Source of the DNA: Pantoea sp. Ep11b
GTDB taxonomy: Bacteria > Pseudomonadota > Gammaproteobacteria > Enterobacterales > Enterobacteriaceae
Reading direction: 5' to 3'
Assembly: GCF_040783975.1 (NCBI RefSeq)
Contig: NZ_CP160631.1
Coordinates: forward strand, 3,348,001-3,412,000
Length of the DNA: 64,000 nucleotides
The notes beneath the pieces are model-generated. The model made no database searches and had not been told where the DNA came from. It saw nothing but the letters and a program-made list of their open reading frames with translations. Position 1 is the stretch's first letter; each line of letters begins with the position of its first letter. Of the stretch, positions 33,784-43,355 are shown in pieces. The position numbers and the translations under genes were made by a program.

Positions 33784-36486
33784 CTAGAACCACTGACCAA
33801 AGCGACGGATATAGAACCGTTTCATGCCCTGCGCCACCAGGCAGTAGCTGAACAGCGTCAGCACCAGCCAGGGGAAATATTGCCATGGCAGCGGCACCAG
33901 TCCGACCATCGTGCCCAGCGGTGAGAACGGGATCAGGATGCCCAGCGCCATCACCGCCAGCGTGGTCAGCATGACCGGTAAGGTGGCGCGGCTCTGAATA
34001 AACGGAATCTTCCGGGTGCGCAGCATGTGCACCACCAGCGTCTGCGACAGCAGCCCCTCAATAAACCAGCCGGACTGAAACAGCGACTGCACGCCCGCAT
34101 GGTTCGCGCCGAAGATGAACCACATCAGCGCAAAGGTGGTGACGTCAAAGATTGACGATGTCGGGCCCATCCACAGCATAAAGCGTTTGATGTTACCGGC
34201 ATCCCATTTGCGCGGCTTGTTCAGGAACTCCCGATCCACCTTGTCCCACGGCAGCGCCAGCTGGGAGACGTCATACATCAGGTTCTGAATCAGCAGATGA
34301 ATCGACAGCATCGGCAGAAACGGAATAAAGGCGCTGGCCACCAGCAGCGAGAAGACGTTGCCGAAGTTTGAGCTGGCGGTCATGTTGAGATACTTGATGA
34401 TGTTGCCAAAGGTCTCGCGTCCTTTGAGTACCCCCTCATTCAGCACCTGTAAATCCTTCTCCAGCAGGATGATATCTGAAGAGGCTTTCGCCACATCCGC
34501 CGCGCTGTCTACGGAAATGCCGGTGTCGGCGGCCCGCAGCGCAGGCGCGTCGTTGATGCCATCGCCCAGGAAACCCACGGTGTGACCGTTCTGCTGCAGC
34601 AGGCGCACCAGCCGGGATTTCTGCTGCGGCGTCAGTTTTGCAAACAGCGTGCAGCGTTCGGCCTCCTGCGCCAGCTCCTCATCGTTCATCGCCTCGATCT
34701 GATCGCCGGTCAGCATCGCCGGATCGGTCAGCCCCACATCGGCACAGACCCGCTGAGTGACCAGCGGATTGTCACCGGTCAGCACCTTCACCGCCACGCC
34801 GCTGTCGCGCAGCGCTGTGATCGCCCTGCCTGCGCTGGCTTTGGGCGGATCGCGGAAGGTCAGCATCCCCTGGATAACCAGGTCGCGCTCATCACTGTCG
34901 CTGAGCGGCGTATGCAGCGCCCCCTCCCGGGTAGCGACCAGCAGTACACGATAGCCCTGCTGATGATAGCGTTCGGTCTGCGCCATCAGCGCGGCACGCT
35001 GGTCCGCATCCAGTGCCACCACCGCATCGCCCTGCCGCACGGCGACGCTGACCGCCAGCATCTCTTCCACGGCCCCTTTGCAGATCAGCTGCGAACGGTG
35101 CTGCGTCAGATCCTCCACCAGCACCGATACCCGGCGGCGGGTAAAATCGAACGGCAGCTCATCGACCAGCTGGAACTGGCTGCGCTGAGCCGGTGAAATC
35201 ACGCTGTCACCCGCGCAGAGCACCGCGCGGTCCATGAGATTTTTTACGCCGCTCTGACTGCCGCTGTTGAGCCAGGCCAGCAGCAGCACCTGCTGATCTT
35301 CCCGGCCGTGCACATCCAGATGATGCGCCAGCAGGATGGTGTCCTGGGTCAGCGTGCCGGTTTTATCGGTGCAGAGGACATCCATCGCGCCCAGGTTCTG
35401 GATGGCGTTGAGCTTTTTCACGATCACTTTGCGGCGCGACATCGCAATCGCCCCTTTGGCGAGGTTGGCGCTGACGATCATCGGCAGCATCTCCGGCGTC
35501 AGGCCGACCGCGACGGCCAGCGCAAACAGCGTGGCATCCATCCAGTCACCTTTGGTGAAGCCGTTGATCAGCAGCACCACCGGAACCATGACCAGCATAA
35601 AGCGGATCAGCAGCTTGCTGACGCTGTTGACCCCGCGATCGAAGGCGGTCTGCGGACGGCTTCCCACCAGCGATGAGGCGAGCGAGCCAAACCAGGTGTC
35701 GCCGCCGGTGGCGACCACGACTGCGCTGGCGGTGCCGCTGGCAACGCTGGTGCCCATCAGGCCGATATTGGCTGATGAGAGCCGCTCCTGAACGGTCTGT
35801 CCTTCCTCTTTGATGCCTGCTTCACTGCTCTGCTTTTCCACCGGCAGTGACTCACCGGTCAGCACGGCTTCACTGATAAACAGATTGCGTGCACTCAGCA
35901 GGCGGACATCGGCAGGCACCTGATCGCCGGTGCTCAGCAGAATCACATCGCCCGGCACCAGCTCACTCATATCCACATCCTGCCGCCGGGCAGTTTCGCT
36001 GCCCGGTTCACGCCGCAGCACAGTCACCTGGCTGCGAACCAGTGACTGCAGAGCCTGCGCCGCCCGGTTGGTGCGGAACTCCTGCCAGAAGCGCAGCAGC
36101 CCGCTCAGGATCACCATCGTGCAGATGATGATCACCCCGGAGAGATCCGTCTCCTCGCCTGCGCGCAGCGGCAGGATATAGTCGGTAAACAGACTCACCA
36201 GCGCCAGGACCAGTAAGACATAGATGAAGGGGTTGTTAAACGCCATCAGCAGCTGAACCAGCGCGGGGGGCGCTTTCTCATGTGCCACTTCATTACGGCC
36301 ATAGATGGCCAGGCGCTTCGCGGCCTCGTCCCCGGTCAGTCCCTGGCGATGGCTGCGGAGATCGGCCAGTGTCATCTCAACGTGCTGACCGGCATGCTGT
36401 GCCACAGCGTACATTTTTTTACTTTTTTTATCGTTACGGTTGCCGGATGAACGCATCGCAACCTGCTCCAGTTTCATGTCGCTCAT
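33784..36486 (-). CDS. mgtA: Mg2+-importing P-type ATPase (MgtA/MgtB type)
   Basis: A 900-residue P3-type ATPase importing Mg2+ into the cytoplasm. Seen in order: N-terminal cation-ATPase region (about residues 40-90), actuator motif VLTGESLPVEKQ, phosphorylation site VLCTDKTGTLTQD, nucleotide-binding domain, hinge motif LGDGINDAPALRAADTGISV, and about ten membrane helices. Length agrees with MgtA (about 898). The leader of roughly 415 bases upstream contains a small proline-containing peptide gene, as in regulated mgtA leaders. A tiny membrane peptide gene follows. MgtA versus MgtB cannot be separated by eye. Confidence 0.92.
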   Translation of the reverse strand: MSDMKLEQVAMRSSGNRNDKKSKKMYAVAQHAGQHVEMTLADLRSHRQGLTGDEAAKRLAIYGRNEVAHEKAPPALVQLLMAFNNPFIYVLLVLALVSLFTDYILPLRAGEETDLSGVIIICTMVILSGLLRFWQEFRTNRAAQALQSLVRSQVTVLRREPGSETARRQDVDMSELVPGDVILLSTGDQVPADVRLLSARNLFISEAVLTGESLPVEKQSSEAGIKEEGQTVQERLSSANIGLMGTSVASGTASAVVVATGGDTWFGSLASSLVGSRPQTAFDRGVNSVSKLLIRFMLVMVPVVLLINGFTKGDWMDATLFALAVAVGLTPEMLPMIVSANLAKGAIAMSRRKVIVKKLNAIQNLGAMDVLCTDKTGTLTQDTILLAHHLDVHGREDQQVLLLAWLNSGSQSGVKNLMDRAVLCAGDSVISPAQRSQFQLVDELPFDFTRRRVSVLVEDLTQHRSQLICKGAVEEMLAVSVAVRQGDAVVALDADQRAALMAQTERYHQQGYRVLLVATREGALHTPLSDSDERDLVIQGMLTFRDPPKASAGRAITALRDSGVAVKVLTGDNPLVTQRVCADVGLTDPAMLTGDQIEAMNDEELAQEAERCTLFAKLTPQQKSRLVRLLQQNGHTVGFLGDGINDAPALRAADTGISVDSAADVAKASSDIILLEKDLQVLNEGVLKGRETFGNIIKYLNMTASSNFGNVFSLLVASAFIPFLPMLSIHLLIQNLMYDVSQLALPWDKVDREFLNKPRKWDAGNIKRFMLWMGPTSSIFDVTTFALMWFIFGANHAGVQSLFQSGWFIEGLLSQTLVVHMLRTRKIPFIQSRATLPVMLTTLAVMALGILIPFSPLGTMVGLVPLPWQYFPWLVLTLFSYCLVAQGMKRFYIRRFGQWF

Positions 36487-36692
36487 TTCGACATCTCCCT
36501 GATTTAAAGCATGTGTTGTCCTGCACGAAAATAATGTGCATGGCAGGAACCTGGCAGAGCCGGGTTATTTACTCTGACGACCTTTGAAAATATTTCGCCC
36601 ACGCCAGAAATAGTGACGCGCGCAGGTGAACATGACGCTGGTTTTACTCAGCGTAATAAAGGTCTGATATCGGCGTTCGGGCGCAGCCAGGG

Positions 36693-36740
36693 CTACGCCG
36701 ATCGAGGCGGAGGAAAAAGTGCAAGAATAAACAGCAGCAT
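36693..36740 (-). CDS. 15-codon leader peptide with a Pro-Pro-Pro run, mgtL-like
   Basis: ATG at 36740 preceded by AGGAG at 36749-36753 (8 bp spacing) opens the frame MLLFILALFPPPRSA followed by TAG. It lies about 207 bases before the mgtA-type start in its leader. MgtL of Salmonella is a 17-codon leader peptide whose Pro codons couple translation stalling to mgtA expression; this peptide has a different sequence but the same position, size and a three-Pro run. It may also simply be an unconserved short frame. Conservation in relatives would decide. Confidence 0.45.
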   Translation of the reverse strand: MLLFILALFPPPRSA

Positions 36741-36915
36741 AACGCGCACTCCTGTAAATGACAGGATTAAAAATAAGGAGCGCGATCGTGAATTAAAGCG
36801 GGGATCGCTGCTCGCCGGGTGGCAAGCAGCAGAGAAGAATCAGCTTGCCAGAATAATGATTAAACCAGGGTGACTGTCCAACTGAATTCTCCTGAAATGA
36901 TTTGCCGCTATTATA
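36741..36915 (-). promoter_or_regulatory. Putative promoter and leader of the mgtA unit
   Basis: On the minus strand TATAAT (36910-36915) is a good -10 box; transcription from it would give a leader of about 415 bases before mgtA. A hairpin GGCAAGC-N15-GCTTGCC lies at 36821-36849. A second short frame with a TTG start after AGGAGA (13 codons, ending in the hairpin) lies near 36886. No convincing PhoP direct repeat was found in the usual position. The leader length is compatible with an Mg2+-sensing or peptide-controlled element. Confidence 0.5.
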
Positions 36916-37134
36916 AAGAGAGGAAAGTCCGGGTAAAGCTGTTCAGGCACAAATAAACGCCCTGTTGAGGATTTGTTTCTGCTCCGCCTGCCGCTTCGCT
37001 AACAAAATGGCGATTTTCTTATAACAACAACCTCACTCTTATAACTTTTAGTCATATGATTAGCCCATATTCGACTATTCTTCATATCTCCCCTTTCGTA
37101 AACTCGCGTAACTTTTTAGAGGCAAGGAAATTTC

Positions 37135-38703
37135 ATGAAAACTATAATTCCATCCCTGCTGGCGCTGACGCTGGCTGCCGCTTTCACAGCCCAGGCCGCA
37201 ACACCCAAAGATACGCTGGTCATTGCCCAGTCAACGGACGATGCCGACAGCTTTGACCCGGCCAAAGGGTTTGAACTCACCAGCGTACAGGCTTTCACGA
37301 ACATCTATCAGCGTCTGGTTCAGTCCGACCCGCAGAATCCGGTGGATCTGAAGCCGACGCTGGCCACCTCCTGGCAGCCAGGCAGCGACAACCGCAGCCT
37401 GACGTTTGAACTGCGTAAAGATGCAAAATTCTCCACCGGCAATCCGCTGCGCCCGGAAGATGTGATCTTCTCGCTGGGCCGCGTGGTGAAGCTGAACCTC
37501 GACCCCTCTTTCATCCTGACGCAGCTCGGCTGGACCAAAGATAACGTCGATGGCTTCCTGAAGAAGGTTGACGACAATCATGTGCAGATCAGCTGGACTG
37601 CCGACGTCAGCCCGACCTATGTGCTGAGCCTGCTCTCCGCCCCGGTCTCCTCGATCGTCGATGAAAAAACCGTTATGGCCAACCAGAAGAGCGGTGACCT
37701 GGGTAACGCCTGGCTGGCCACGCACTCTGCGGGCAGCGGCCCGTATCAGATCCGCAAGGTCGTCCTGCATCAGGCCGTGCTGCTCAGCGCCAACCCCTCT
37801 TCACCGGCGGGCGCACCAAAGATGAAGAACATCCTGATCAAGAACGTCCCGGAGCCTGCGGCGCGTCGTCTGCTGCTGGAGCAGGGTGATGCCGATATCG
37901 CCCGTAACCTGGGTGCCGATCAGATCGCGGCGCTGAACGGCAAACCGGGCGTGAAGACCGAAGCCATTCCGATGGCGTCGCTCTACTACATCCAGTTCAA
38001 CATCGGCGGCAACGATACGCTGAAGAACCCGGCCTTCTGGGAAGCGGCGCGCTACCTGTGGGATTACAAGGGCATCGCTAACGAGCTGCTGAAAGGCCAG
38101 TTCGACGTGCATCAGAGCTTTTTGCCTAAAGGTTTCCTGGGCGCAATCAACGACACGCCTTACAGCTACGACCCGGAGAAAGCCAAAGCGATCCTGAAGA
38201 AAGCGGGCCTGAACAACGTCAGCTTTAAACTCTCTACCAGCAACCAGCCGCCTTATCTGGATATCGCGCAGGCGCTGCAGGGCAGCTTTGCTAAAGGCGG
38301 CGTGAAGGTGGAAGTGGTGCCGGGCCTGAGTTCTGAAGTCTCGACCAACGTGAAAGCGCATAAATATGAAGCGACGCTGAACGCCTGGGGCTCCGACTAC
38401 TTCGATCCGAATACCAACGCTGCCTCCTTTGCTTACAACCCGGAAGATGGCAGTAAAACCATCGCTTACCGTTCAGACTGGCATATCCCGGAACTGAACA
38501 AGCAGGTTATTGCCGCCACGGCCGAAAGCGATCCGAAGAAGCGTATCGCCCTGTATGAAGCGATGCAGCGTGAGGTGATGAAGAACTCCCCGTATGTGAT
38601 TGGGATGCAGGCGAAGAACCTGATCGCGCTGCGCGACAACCTGAAAGGCTATGTTCAGGGCATCAACCCGGACATGGTGTATTACTCGCAGGTCACTAAG
38701 TAA
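37135..38703 (+). CDS. Oligopeptide/dipeptide-type ABC transporter substrate-binding protein (SBP_bac_5)
   Basis: A 522-residue periplasmic binding protein. Signal peptide ends near AAFTAQA, and the mature start has TLVIAQSTDDADSFDPAKGF with LATSWQPGSDNRSLTFELRK, the DppA/OppA signature region. GAGG and AAGG ribosome sequences lie before the ATG. Its stop overlaps the permease ATG by 1 bp. First gene of a complete five-gene importer (binding protein, two permeases, two ATPases). Such systems carry peptides, nickel, glutathione or opines; I cannot tell which from sequence. Confidence 0.87.
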   Translation: MKTIIPSLLALTLAAAFTAQAATPKDTLVIAQSTDDADSFDPAKGFELTSVQAFTNIYQRLVQSDPQNPVDLKPTLATSWQPGSDNRSLTFELRKDAKFSTGNPLRPEDVIFSLGRVVKLNLDPSFILTQLGWTKDNVDGFLKKVDDNHVQISWTADVSPTYVLSLLSAPVSSIVDEKTVMANQKSGDLGNAWLATHSAGSGPYQIRKVVLHQAVLLSANPSSPAGAPKMKNILIKNVPEPAARRLLLEQGDADIARNLGADQIAALNGKPGVKTEAIPMASLYYIQFNIGGNDTLKNPAFWEAARYLWDYKGIANELLKGQFDVHQSFLPKGFLGAINDTPYSYDPEKAKAILKKAGLNNVSFKLSTSNQPPYLDIAQALQGSFAKGGVKVEVVPGLSSEVSTNVKAHKYEATLNAWGSDYFDPNTNAASFAYNPEDGSKTIAYRSDWHIPELNKQVIAATAESDPKKRIALYEAMQREVMKNSPYVIGMQAKNLIALRDNLKGYVQGINPDMVYYSQVTK

Positions 38704-39755
38704 TGGCACAGTCTGTTCCTTCAGCCGGGTTCGCCCGGCTTTTTTGGCAGCGTGGCGGGCGTCTGATCGGTAGCGTGCTGTCGCTGCTGGTCACGCTGCT
38801 CGGCCTGCTCGCCTTTACCTTTATGCTGTCGCATCTCTCGCCAATCGATCCGGTGCAGCAGATTGCCGGCGATCACGCCAGTGAAGCGACCTATGCCCAG
38901 GTGCGTCACGACCTCGGTCTCGATCAGCCGGTGCTGATGCAGTTCTGGCGCTACATCGAACATTTAGCCCACGGCGATCTGGGCGTCTCCCGCCTCACCA
39001 ACCAGTCGGTGAGCGGCGATCTGATGACCACCTTCCCCGCCACCATCGAGCTGGCGACCTGCGCGATGATCTTCGCCGTAGTCTTTGGCGTCACGCTGGC
39101 GCTGCTGGCCGCCTGGAAACCGGGCAGCTGGATCGATAACCTCGCCCGCTTTATCTCGCTGCTGGGCTACTCGGTGCCGGTGTTCTGGCTCGGTCTGCTG
39201 GGCCTGCTGCTCTTTTATGCCGTGCTGCACTGGTCCGCCGGGCCGGGACGGCTGGATGATATCTGGGTCTACACCCTGGAGCCGAAGACCGGCTTTGTGC
39301 TGATCGACAGCTGGCTGTCGGGCGAACCGGAGATGTTCCGCAATGCGATAGCCCATCTCTGGCTGCCGGTGGTGATCCTGGGCCTGCTGGCGATGGCGGG
39401 CATTACCCGTCTGCTGCGTGCGGCGCTGCTGGAAGAGAGCAGCAAAGAGTATGTGGTGCTGGCGCGTGCCAAAGGCGCGGGTCGGGTGCGCATCCTGCTG
39501 CGCCATATCTTCCCCAACGTACTGGGTACGCTGGTGACGGTGATCGCCCTCTCCTACGCCACCCTGCTGGAAGGCTCCGTGCTGACCGAAACCGTCTTCG
39601 CCTGGCCGGGTGTCGGCCGCTACATGACCAACGCGCTGTTCTCCGGCGATGTGCCGGCGATTCTGGGCTCAACCCTGTTAATCGGCACCTGCTTTATCCT
39701 GATTAACACCCTGGCGGATGTCTTAACCTGGTTAACCGATCCGAGAACCCGATGA
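38703..39755 (+). CDS. Peptide-type ABC transporter permease 1 (DppB-like)
   Basis: A 350-residue inner-membrane permease. It has an N-terminal helix, SPIDPVQQIAGDHASEATYA (periplasmic DppB/OppB-type segment), several helices and the EAA-type loop YVVLARAKGAGRVRILLRHI that contacts the ATPases. Overlaps the binding-protein stop by 1 bp and the next permease by 4 bp, giving strong translational coupling. Confidence 0.88.
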   Translation: MAQSVPSAGFARLFWQRGGRLIGSVLSLLVTLLGLLAFTFMLSHLSPIDPVQQIAGDHASEATYAQVRHDLGLDQPVLMQFWRYIEHLAHGDLGVSRLTNQSVSGDLMTTFPATIELATCAMIFAVVFGVTLALLAAWKPGSWIDNLARFISLLGYSVPVFWLGLLGLLLFYAVLHWSAGPGRLDDIWVYTLEPKTGFVLIDSWLSGEPEMFRNAIAHLWLPVVILGLLAMAGITRLLRAALLEESSKEYVVLARAKGAGRVRILLRHIFPNVLGTLVTVIALSYATLLEGSVLTETVFAWPGVGRYMTNALFSGDVPAILGSTLLIGTCFILINTLADVLTWLTDPRTR

Positions 39756-40609
39756 CGCAACAACTCTCTGAACTCGAAACGGTGCGACCACGTCGCCGCC
39801 GTCAACGCGTGACCTCGTTAACCGTAGGGCTGACGCTGGTCGCAATTCTTATCCTGATGGCGCTGCTGGCCCCGCTGATTGCGCCCTTCGATCCGAATGT
39901 GCAGACCATGTCGAGCCGCCTGCTGGCGCCCTCGGCGCAGCACTGGTTTGGCACCGACGGCTTTGGCCGCGATCTGCTGTCGCGCGTAATTTATGGCACG
40001 CGGCCGACGCTGCTGCTGGTGTCGCTGATTCTGCTGCTGACCATTCCGGCTGGCCTGCTGATCGGCATCACCGCCGGTTACGTCGGCGGCTGGACCGAAC
40101 GCCTGCTGATGCGCATCACGGATATCTTCCTGTCGCTGCCGAACCTGGTGATCGCGCTGGCGCTGGTGGCGATCCTTGGCCCCGGCCTGATGAACGGCGC
40201 ACTGGCGCTGGCGCTGACCAGCTGGCCACCCTTTGCCCGCCAGGCGCGCGCTGAAACTCTGGCGCTGCGCCGCAGCGATTATCTGGCTGCCGCCCGGATG
40301 CAGGGCATCACCGGCTTCCGCCTGATGTTCGGTCATATTCTGCCGCTCTGCCTGCCGACGGCCGTGGTGCGGGCGGCGCTCAGCCTGGGCGGGATTATCC
40401 TGGCCGCGGCCGGGCTCGGTTTCCTGGGGATGGGCGTTCAGCCGCCCACCGCCGAATGGGGCTCGATGGTGGCCGAAGGCAGTAAAGTGATCTTCGACCA
40501 ATGGTGGGTGGCCGCCGCTCCGGGCGCGGCAATCCTGTTTGCCAGCCTGGCCTTTAACCTGACAGGCGACGGCCTGCGCGACCGACTGGATACCCGTCAT
40601 GCAAAATAA
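39752..40609 (+). CDS. Peptide-type ABC transporter permease 2 (DppC-like)
   Basis: A 285-residue permease. It has the OppC N-terminal segment before the first helix, HWFGTDGFGRDLLSRVIYGT, which is typical of DppC/OppC proteins, about six helices, and the EAA loop SDYLAAARMQGITGFRLMFG. Overlaps neighbours by 4 bp upstream and 11 bp downstream. Pairs with the DppB-like permease as the pore. Confidence 0.9.
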   Translation: MTQQLSELETVRPRRRRQRVTSLTVGLTLVAILILMALLAPLIAPFDPNVQTMSSRLLAPSAQHWFGTDGFGRDLLSRVIYGTRPTLLLVSLILLLTIPAGLLIGITAGYVGGWTERLLMRITDIFLSLPNLVIALALVAILGPGLMNGALALALTSWPPFARQARAETLALRRSDYLAAARMQGITGFRLMFGHILPLCLPTAVVRAALSLGGIILAAAGLGFLGMGVQPPTAEWGSMVAEGSKVIFDQWWVAAAPGAAILFASLAFNLTGDGLRDRLDTRHAK

Positions 40610-41429
40610 TCTTCTCTATGCTGAGGGGCTGACCATCCGCAGTGATGATGCGCTGCTGGTCGATCACATCAGTTTTTCCGTGGGTCGCGAGCGCGTCGCG
40701 CTGGTCGGCGAGTCCGGTTCCGGCAAGTCACTCACCGCCCGCAGCCTGATGGGGCTGCTGTCGCCCGCGCTGCATCTGCAGGCCAGCCAGCTTCAGGTCG
40801 CCGGTGAGAATGCGCTGACGCTGAGCGAGCGCCGCTGGAGCCAGCTGCGCGGTAATCGCGTGGCGATGGTGATGCAGGACCCGAAGTATGCGCTTAACCC
40901 GACGCGCACCATTGGCTGGCAGGTGGAAGAGCCGCTGATCCTGCATCGCCGTCTGAGCCGCGCCGAACGCAGAGAGAAAGTGTGCGACATGCTGGATGCG
41001 GTCGGCCTGCCCGATCCGCGTCGCCTGATGCAGCAGTATCCTCATCAGCTCTCAGGCGGAATGGGCCAGCGCGTCATGCTGGCGATCGCCCTGATCACCG
41101 ATCCGGACTTTCTGATCGCCGATGAACCCACCTCCGCGCTGGATCATGCGATGCGCGACCAGGTACTGGCGCTGATCCGCGGTCTGGTGGAAGCGCGCAA
41201 CATGGGACTGCTGCTGATCAGCCACGACCTGCAGCAGGTTTCGGAACATTGTGAACGCGTGATAGTGATGTACAAGGGGCGTCTGCTGGATACGCTGCCG
41301 GCCGCCGATCTGCCGCGTGCCACCCATCCCTACACCCGCACACTCTGGGCCTGCCGGCCGGGCAAAGCGACCCACGGTCAGCCACTGCCGGTGCTGGATC
41401 GCGCGGCGCTGGAGGCAAAATATGATTAA
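40599..41429 (+). CDS. Peptide-type ABC transporter ATPase 1 (DppD-like)
   Basis: A 276-residue cytoplasmic ATPase. Walker A GESGSGKS, Q-loop VMVMQDPKYALNP, signature LSGGMGQR, Walker B LIADEPTSALD and the His switch LISHDLQQV. The C-terminal tail is shorter than that of DppD (about 327 residues) and shows no clear Cys cluster for the iron-sulfur site found in some DppD/F proteins. It overlaps DppF-like gene by 8 bp. Confidence 0.88.
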   Translation: MQNNLLYAEGLTIRSDDALLVDHISFSVGRERVALVGESGSGKSLTARSLMGLLSPALHLQASQLQVAGENALTLSERRWSQLRGNRVAMVMQDPKYALNPTRTIGWQVEEPLILHRRLSRAERREKVCDMLDAVGLPDPRRLMQQYPHQLSGGMGQRVMLAIALITDPDFLIADEPTSALDHAMRDQVLALIRGLVEARNMGLLLISHDLQQVSEHCERVIVMYKGRLLDTLPAADLPRATHPYTRTLWACRPGKATHGQPLPVLDRAALEAKYD

Positions 41430-42099
41430 GCTGACCGATCTCAGCGTTGCCCATAAGCAGGGCTACGATCTGCGCACCGTGGTGCATGAGGTTAACCTGG
41501 AGGTTAACGCGGGCGAGTGTTTCGGCCTGGTCGGGCCGTCGGGCTGCGGCAAGTCTTCGCTGCTCTGGGTGCTGGCGGGCCTCAATCCGCACTGGCAGGG
41601 CCAGATGCAGCTGGCCGGTCATCCGGTTACGCCAGGCAAAGCCTTCACCGGTGCGCTGCGGCAGGAAGTACAGATGGTGTTTCAGGACCCCTATGCCTCG
41701 CTGCATCCGCGTCACCGGCTGCGCCGCACCCTGGCAGAGCCGCTGAAGCTGCTGAAACGCGACAACATCAATGACCGGATCGACCAGGGCTTCCGCCACG
41801 TCGGCCTCGATCCCGCGCTGGCCGACCGCTATCCGCATCAGCTCTCCGGCGGTCAGCGTCAGCGTGTCGCCATCGTGCGCGCGCTGCTGCTGCAGCCGAA
41901 GATCCTGCTGCTCGATGAGCCGACGTCGGCGCTGGATATGTCAGTGCAGGCGGAGATCTTAAACCTGCTCAACGATCTGAAACAGCAGGATGGCCTGACG
42001 ATGGTGCTGGTCAGCCACGATCCCGATGTGATCGACCACATGTGCGATCGCGCCGTGCGGATGGCGCAGGGCCGCATCATCGAGCAGATCTCAGCCTGA
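41422..42099 (+). CDS. Peptide-type ABC transporter ATPase 2 (DppF-like)
   Basis: A 225-residue ATPase. The ATG at 41422 follows GGAGG and overlaps the previous stop. Walker A GPSGCGKSS, Q-loop VFQDPYASLHPRHRL, signature LSGGQRQRV, Walker B ILLLDEPTSALD and LVSHDPDVIDHM. It is about 100 residues shorter than E. coli DppF, lacking the usual C-terminal oligopeptide domain. This matches compact peptide/nickel systems. Last gene of the operon. Confidence 0.87.
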   Translation: MIKLTDLSVAHKQGYDLRTVVHEVNLEVNAGECFGLVGPSGCGKSSLLWVLAGLNPHWQGQMQLAGHPVTPGKAFTGALRQEVQMVFQDPYASLHPRHRLRRTLAEPLKLLKRDNINDRIDQGFRHVGLDPALADRYPHQLSGGQRQRVAIVRALLLQPKILLLDEPTSALDMSVQAEILNLLNDLKQQDGLTMVLVSHDPDVIDHMCDRAVRMAQGRIIEQISA

Positions 42100-42106
42100 C
42101 GCCAGG

Positions 42107-42132
42107 CCGGACGGCCCGCCGTGGCTGTCCGG
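42107..42132 (+). terminator. Hairpin after the peptide transporter operon
   Basis: CCGGAC (42107-42112) pairs with GTCCGG (42127-42132), with additional GGCC/GGC pairing inside. No clear T tract follows; a weak or Rho-assisted terminator. Confidence 0.35.
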
Positions 42133-42304
42133 TCTGTCTCGCCCTGCTCCGCCTTCCCCCCTGCCTGCACCTGCCTCTCGCTGTTTTTCACGCTGCCCTT
42201 TCCGATCTGATGCCGGAATGGCACCGCCTGCGCGCGTCGATCAAAACGCAGCGGCGGGCTGATGGGATATAATCGCGGCAATTTTTTCAGAAGAGGAAAA
42301 GGTC

Positions 42305-42850
42305 ATGACGGTAAAACTGCGTCCGCTGGAGCGGGAAGATCTGCACTTTGTCCACCAGCTCGATAACAACGCCAGCGTGATGCGTTACTGGTTTGAGGAG
42401 CCCTATGAGGCCTTTGTGGAGCTGTCCGACCTCTACAACAAGCATATTCACGATCAGACCGAACGGCGCTTTGTGGTGGAGCACAGCGGGCAGAAGGCGG
42501 GATTAGTGGAGCTGGTCGAGATTAACCATGTGCATCGTCGCGCCGAGTTTCAGATCATTATCGACCCGGCGCATCAGGGCAAAGGGCTGGCCACGCAGGC
42601 AGCGAAGCTGGCGATGGATTACGGCTTCTCGGTGCTTAATCTCTATAAGCTCTACCTGATTGTCGATCAGGAGAACGAGAAAGCGATCCACATCTACACC
42701 AAGCTCGGCTTCGGGATTGAAGGCGTGCTGAAGCATGAGTTCTTTATTAACGGGGAGTATCGCAACACCATACGCATGTGCATTTTCCAGCATCAGTATC
42801 TGGAGCACCACAAAACGCCAGGCGGAATGGTGAAGCCTACCGCACAGTAA
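42305..42850 (+). CDS. speG: Spermidine N(1)-acetyltransferase
   Basis: A 181-residue GNAT acetyltransferase that acetylates spermidine and spermine with acetyl-CoA, preventing polyamine toxicity. It matches E. coli SpeG along its length: [40 protein letters not shown], the acetyl-CoA loop [19 protein letters not shown], and [21 protein letters not shown]. coli has a few extra N-terminal residues. AGAGGAAA precedes the ATG, and a consensus TATAAT lies at 42268-42273. Its stop directly abuts the convergent lipoprotein gene. Confidence 0.92.
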   Translation: MTVKLRPLEREDLHFVHQLDNNASVMRYWFEEPYEAFVELSDLYNKHIHDQTERRFVVEHSGQKAGLVELVEINHVHRRAEFQIIIDPAHQGKGLATQAAKLAMDYGFSVLNLYKLYLIVDQENEKAIHIYTKLGFGIEGVLKHEFFINGEYRNTIRMCIFQHQYLEHHKTPGGMVKPTAQ

Positions 42851-43270
42851 TCAGCCGCGCGCGCCAACCGGGTTCATATAGGGACGCGGGTGGTCCGGCT
42901 TAAGGTCATACATGCCGCCGTAGAAGGGGTCGACCAGCAGCCAGCCGGGGAAACCGCCCAGCGGAATATTGCCCAGCAGATACCAGAGGTTGGCGCGTGC
43001 TTCGATCGGCACCGTCACCGGCACATAGCCCGGACTTTCCAGCATCAGCAGGTAATGTTTTTTACCGAAGTAGCGGCCGGTTGATTTCGCCAGCTCTACG
43101 GTCTGCGGCGTGAAACCCTGCGCGACCGCATAGCCGCGCTCATCCTGCACCGTAAAGCGCGCGCCCTGCGGCAGAGAGTCGATGCGCACCAGCTGGGTTT
43201 CATTGCCGACGATGGTGGCACAGCCGCTGAGCAGCAGCGCGGCGGCCAGAGCCAGAATTCGCTGTTTCAT
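42851..43270 (-). CDS. Small outer-membrane-type lipoprotein, unknown function
   Basis: A 139-residue lipoprotein. ATG at 43270 is chosen because the signal sequence KQRILALAAALLLSGC begins there, with a lipobox LLSGC; an in-frame upstream start would move the signal inside the protein. The mature protein has VRIDSLPQGARFTVQDERG (PEGA-like) and a C-terminal hydrophobic, Gly-rich segment (LWYLLGNIPLGGFPGWLLVD). Residue after Cys is Ala, favouring the outer membrane. Family not recognised. It converges on speG with no gap. Confidence 0.7.
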   Translation of the reverse strand: MKQRILALAAALLLSGCATIVGNETQLVRIDSLPQGARFTVQDERGYAVAQGFTPQTVELAKSTGRYFGKKHYLLMLESPGYVPVTVPIEARANLWYLLGNIPLGGFPGWLLVDPFYGGMYDLKPDHPRPYMNPVGARG

Positions 43271-43355
43271 GAAGGGGTCCACAGAGTGATCAATGATCAG
43301 AGTGTAGACCGCCCTTTTCAACTCAATCGGGCTATCATCGCCCGATTCAGCCAGC

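Noticed and set aside
36693..36849. Mg2+ riboswitch homologous to the E. coli mgtA leader
   Set aside because: Leader length is suggestive, but I could not match the conserved helices by eye; needs covariance-model search.
36600..36873. Further open frames in the mgtA leader on both strands
   Set aside because: They lack start codons with ribosome sites or run through leader hairpins; only the 15-codon frame was kept as a candidate.
36930..36960. PhoP box upstream of the mgtA unit
   Set aside because: One GTTTA half-site is present, but no properly spaced second half-site near the -35 region could be found.
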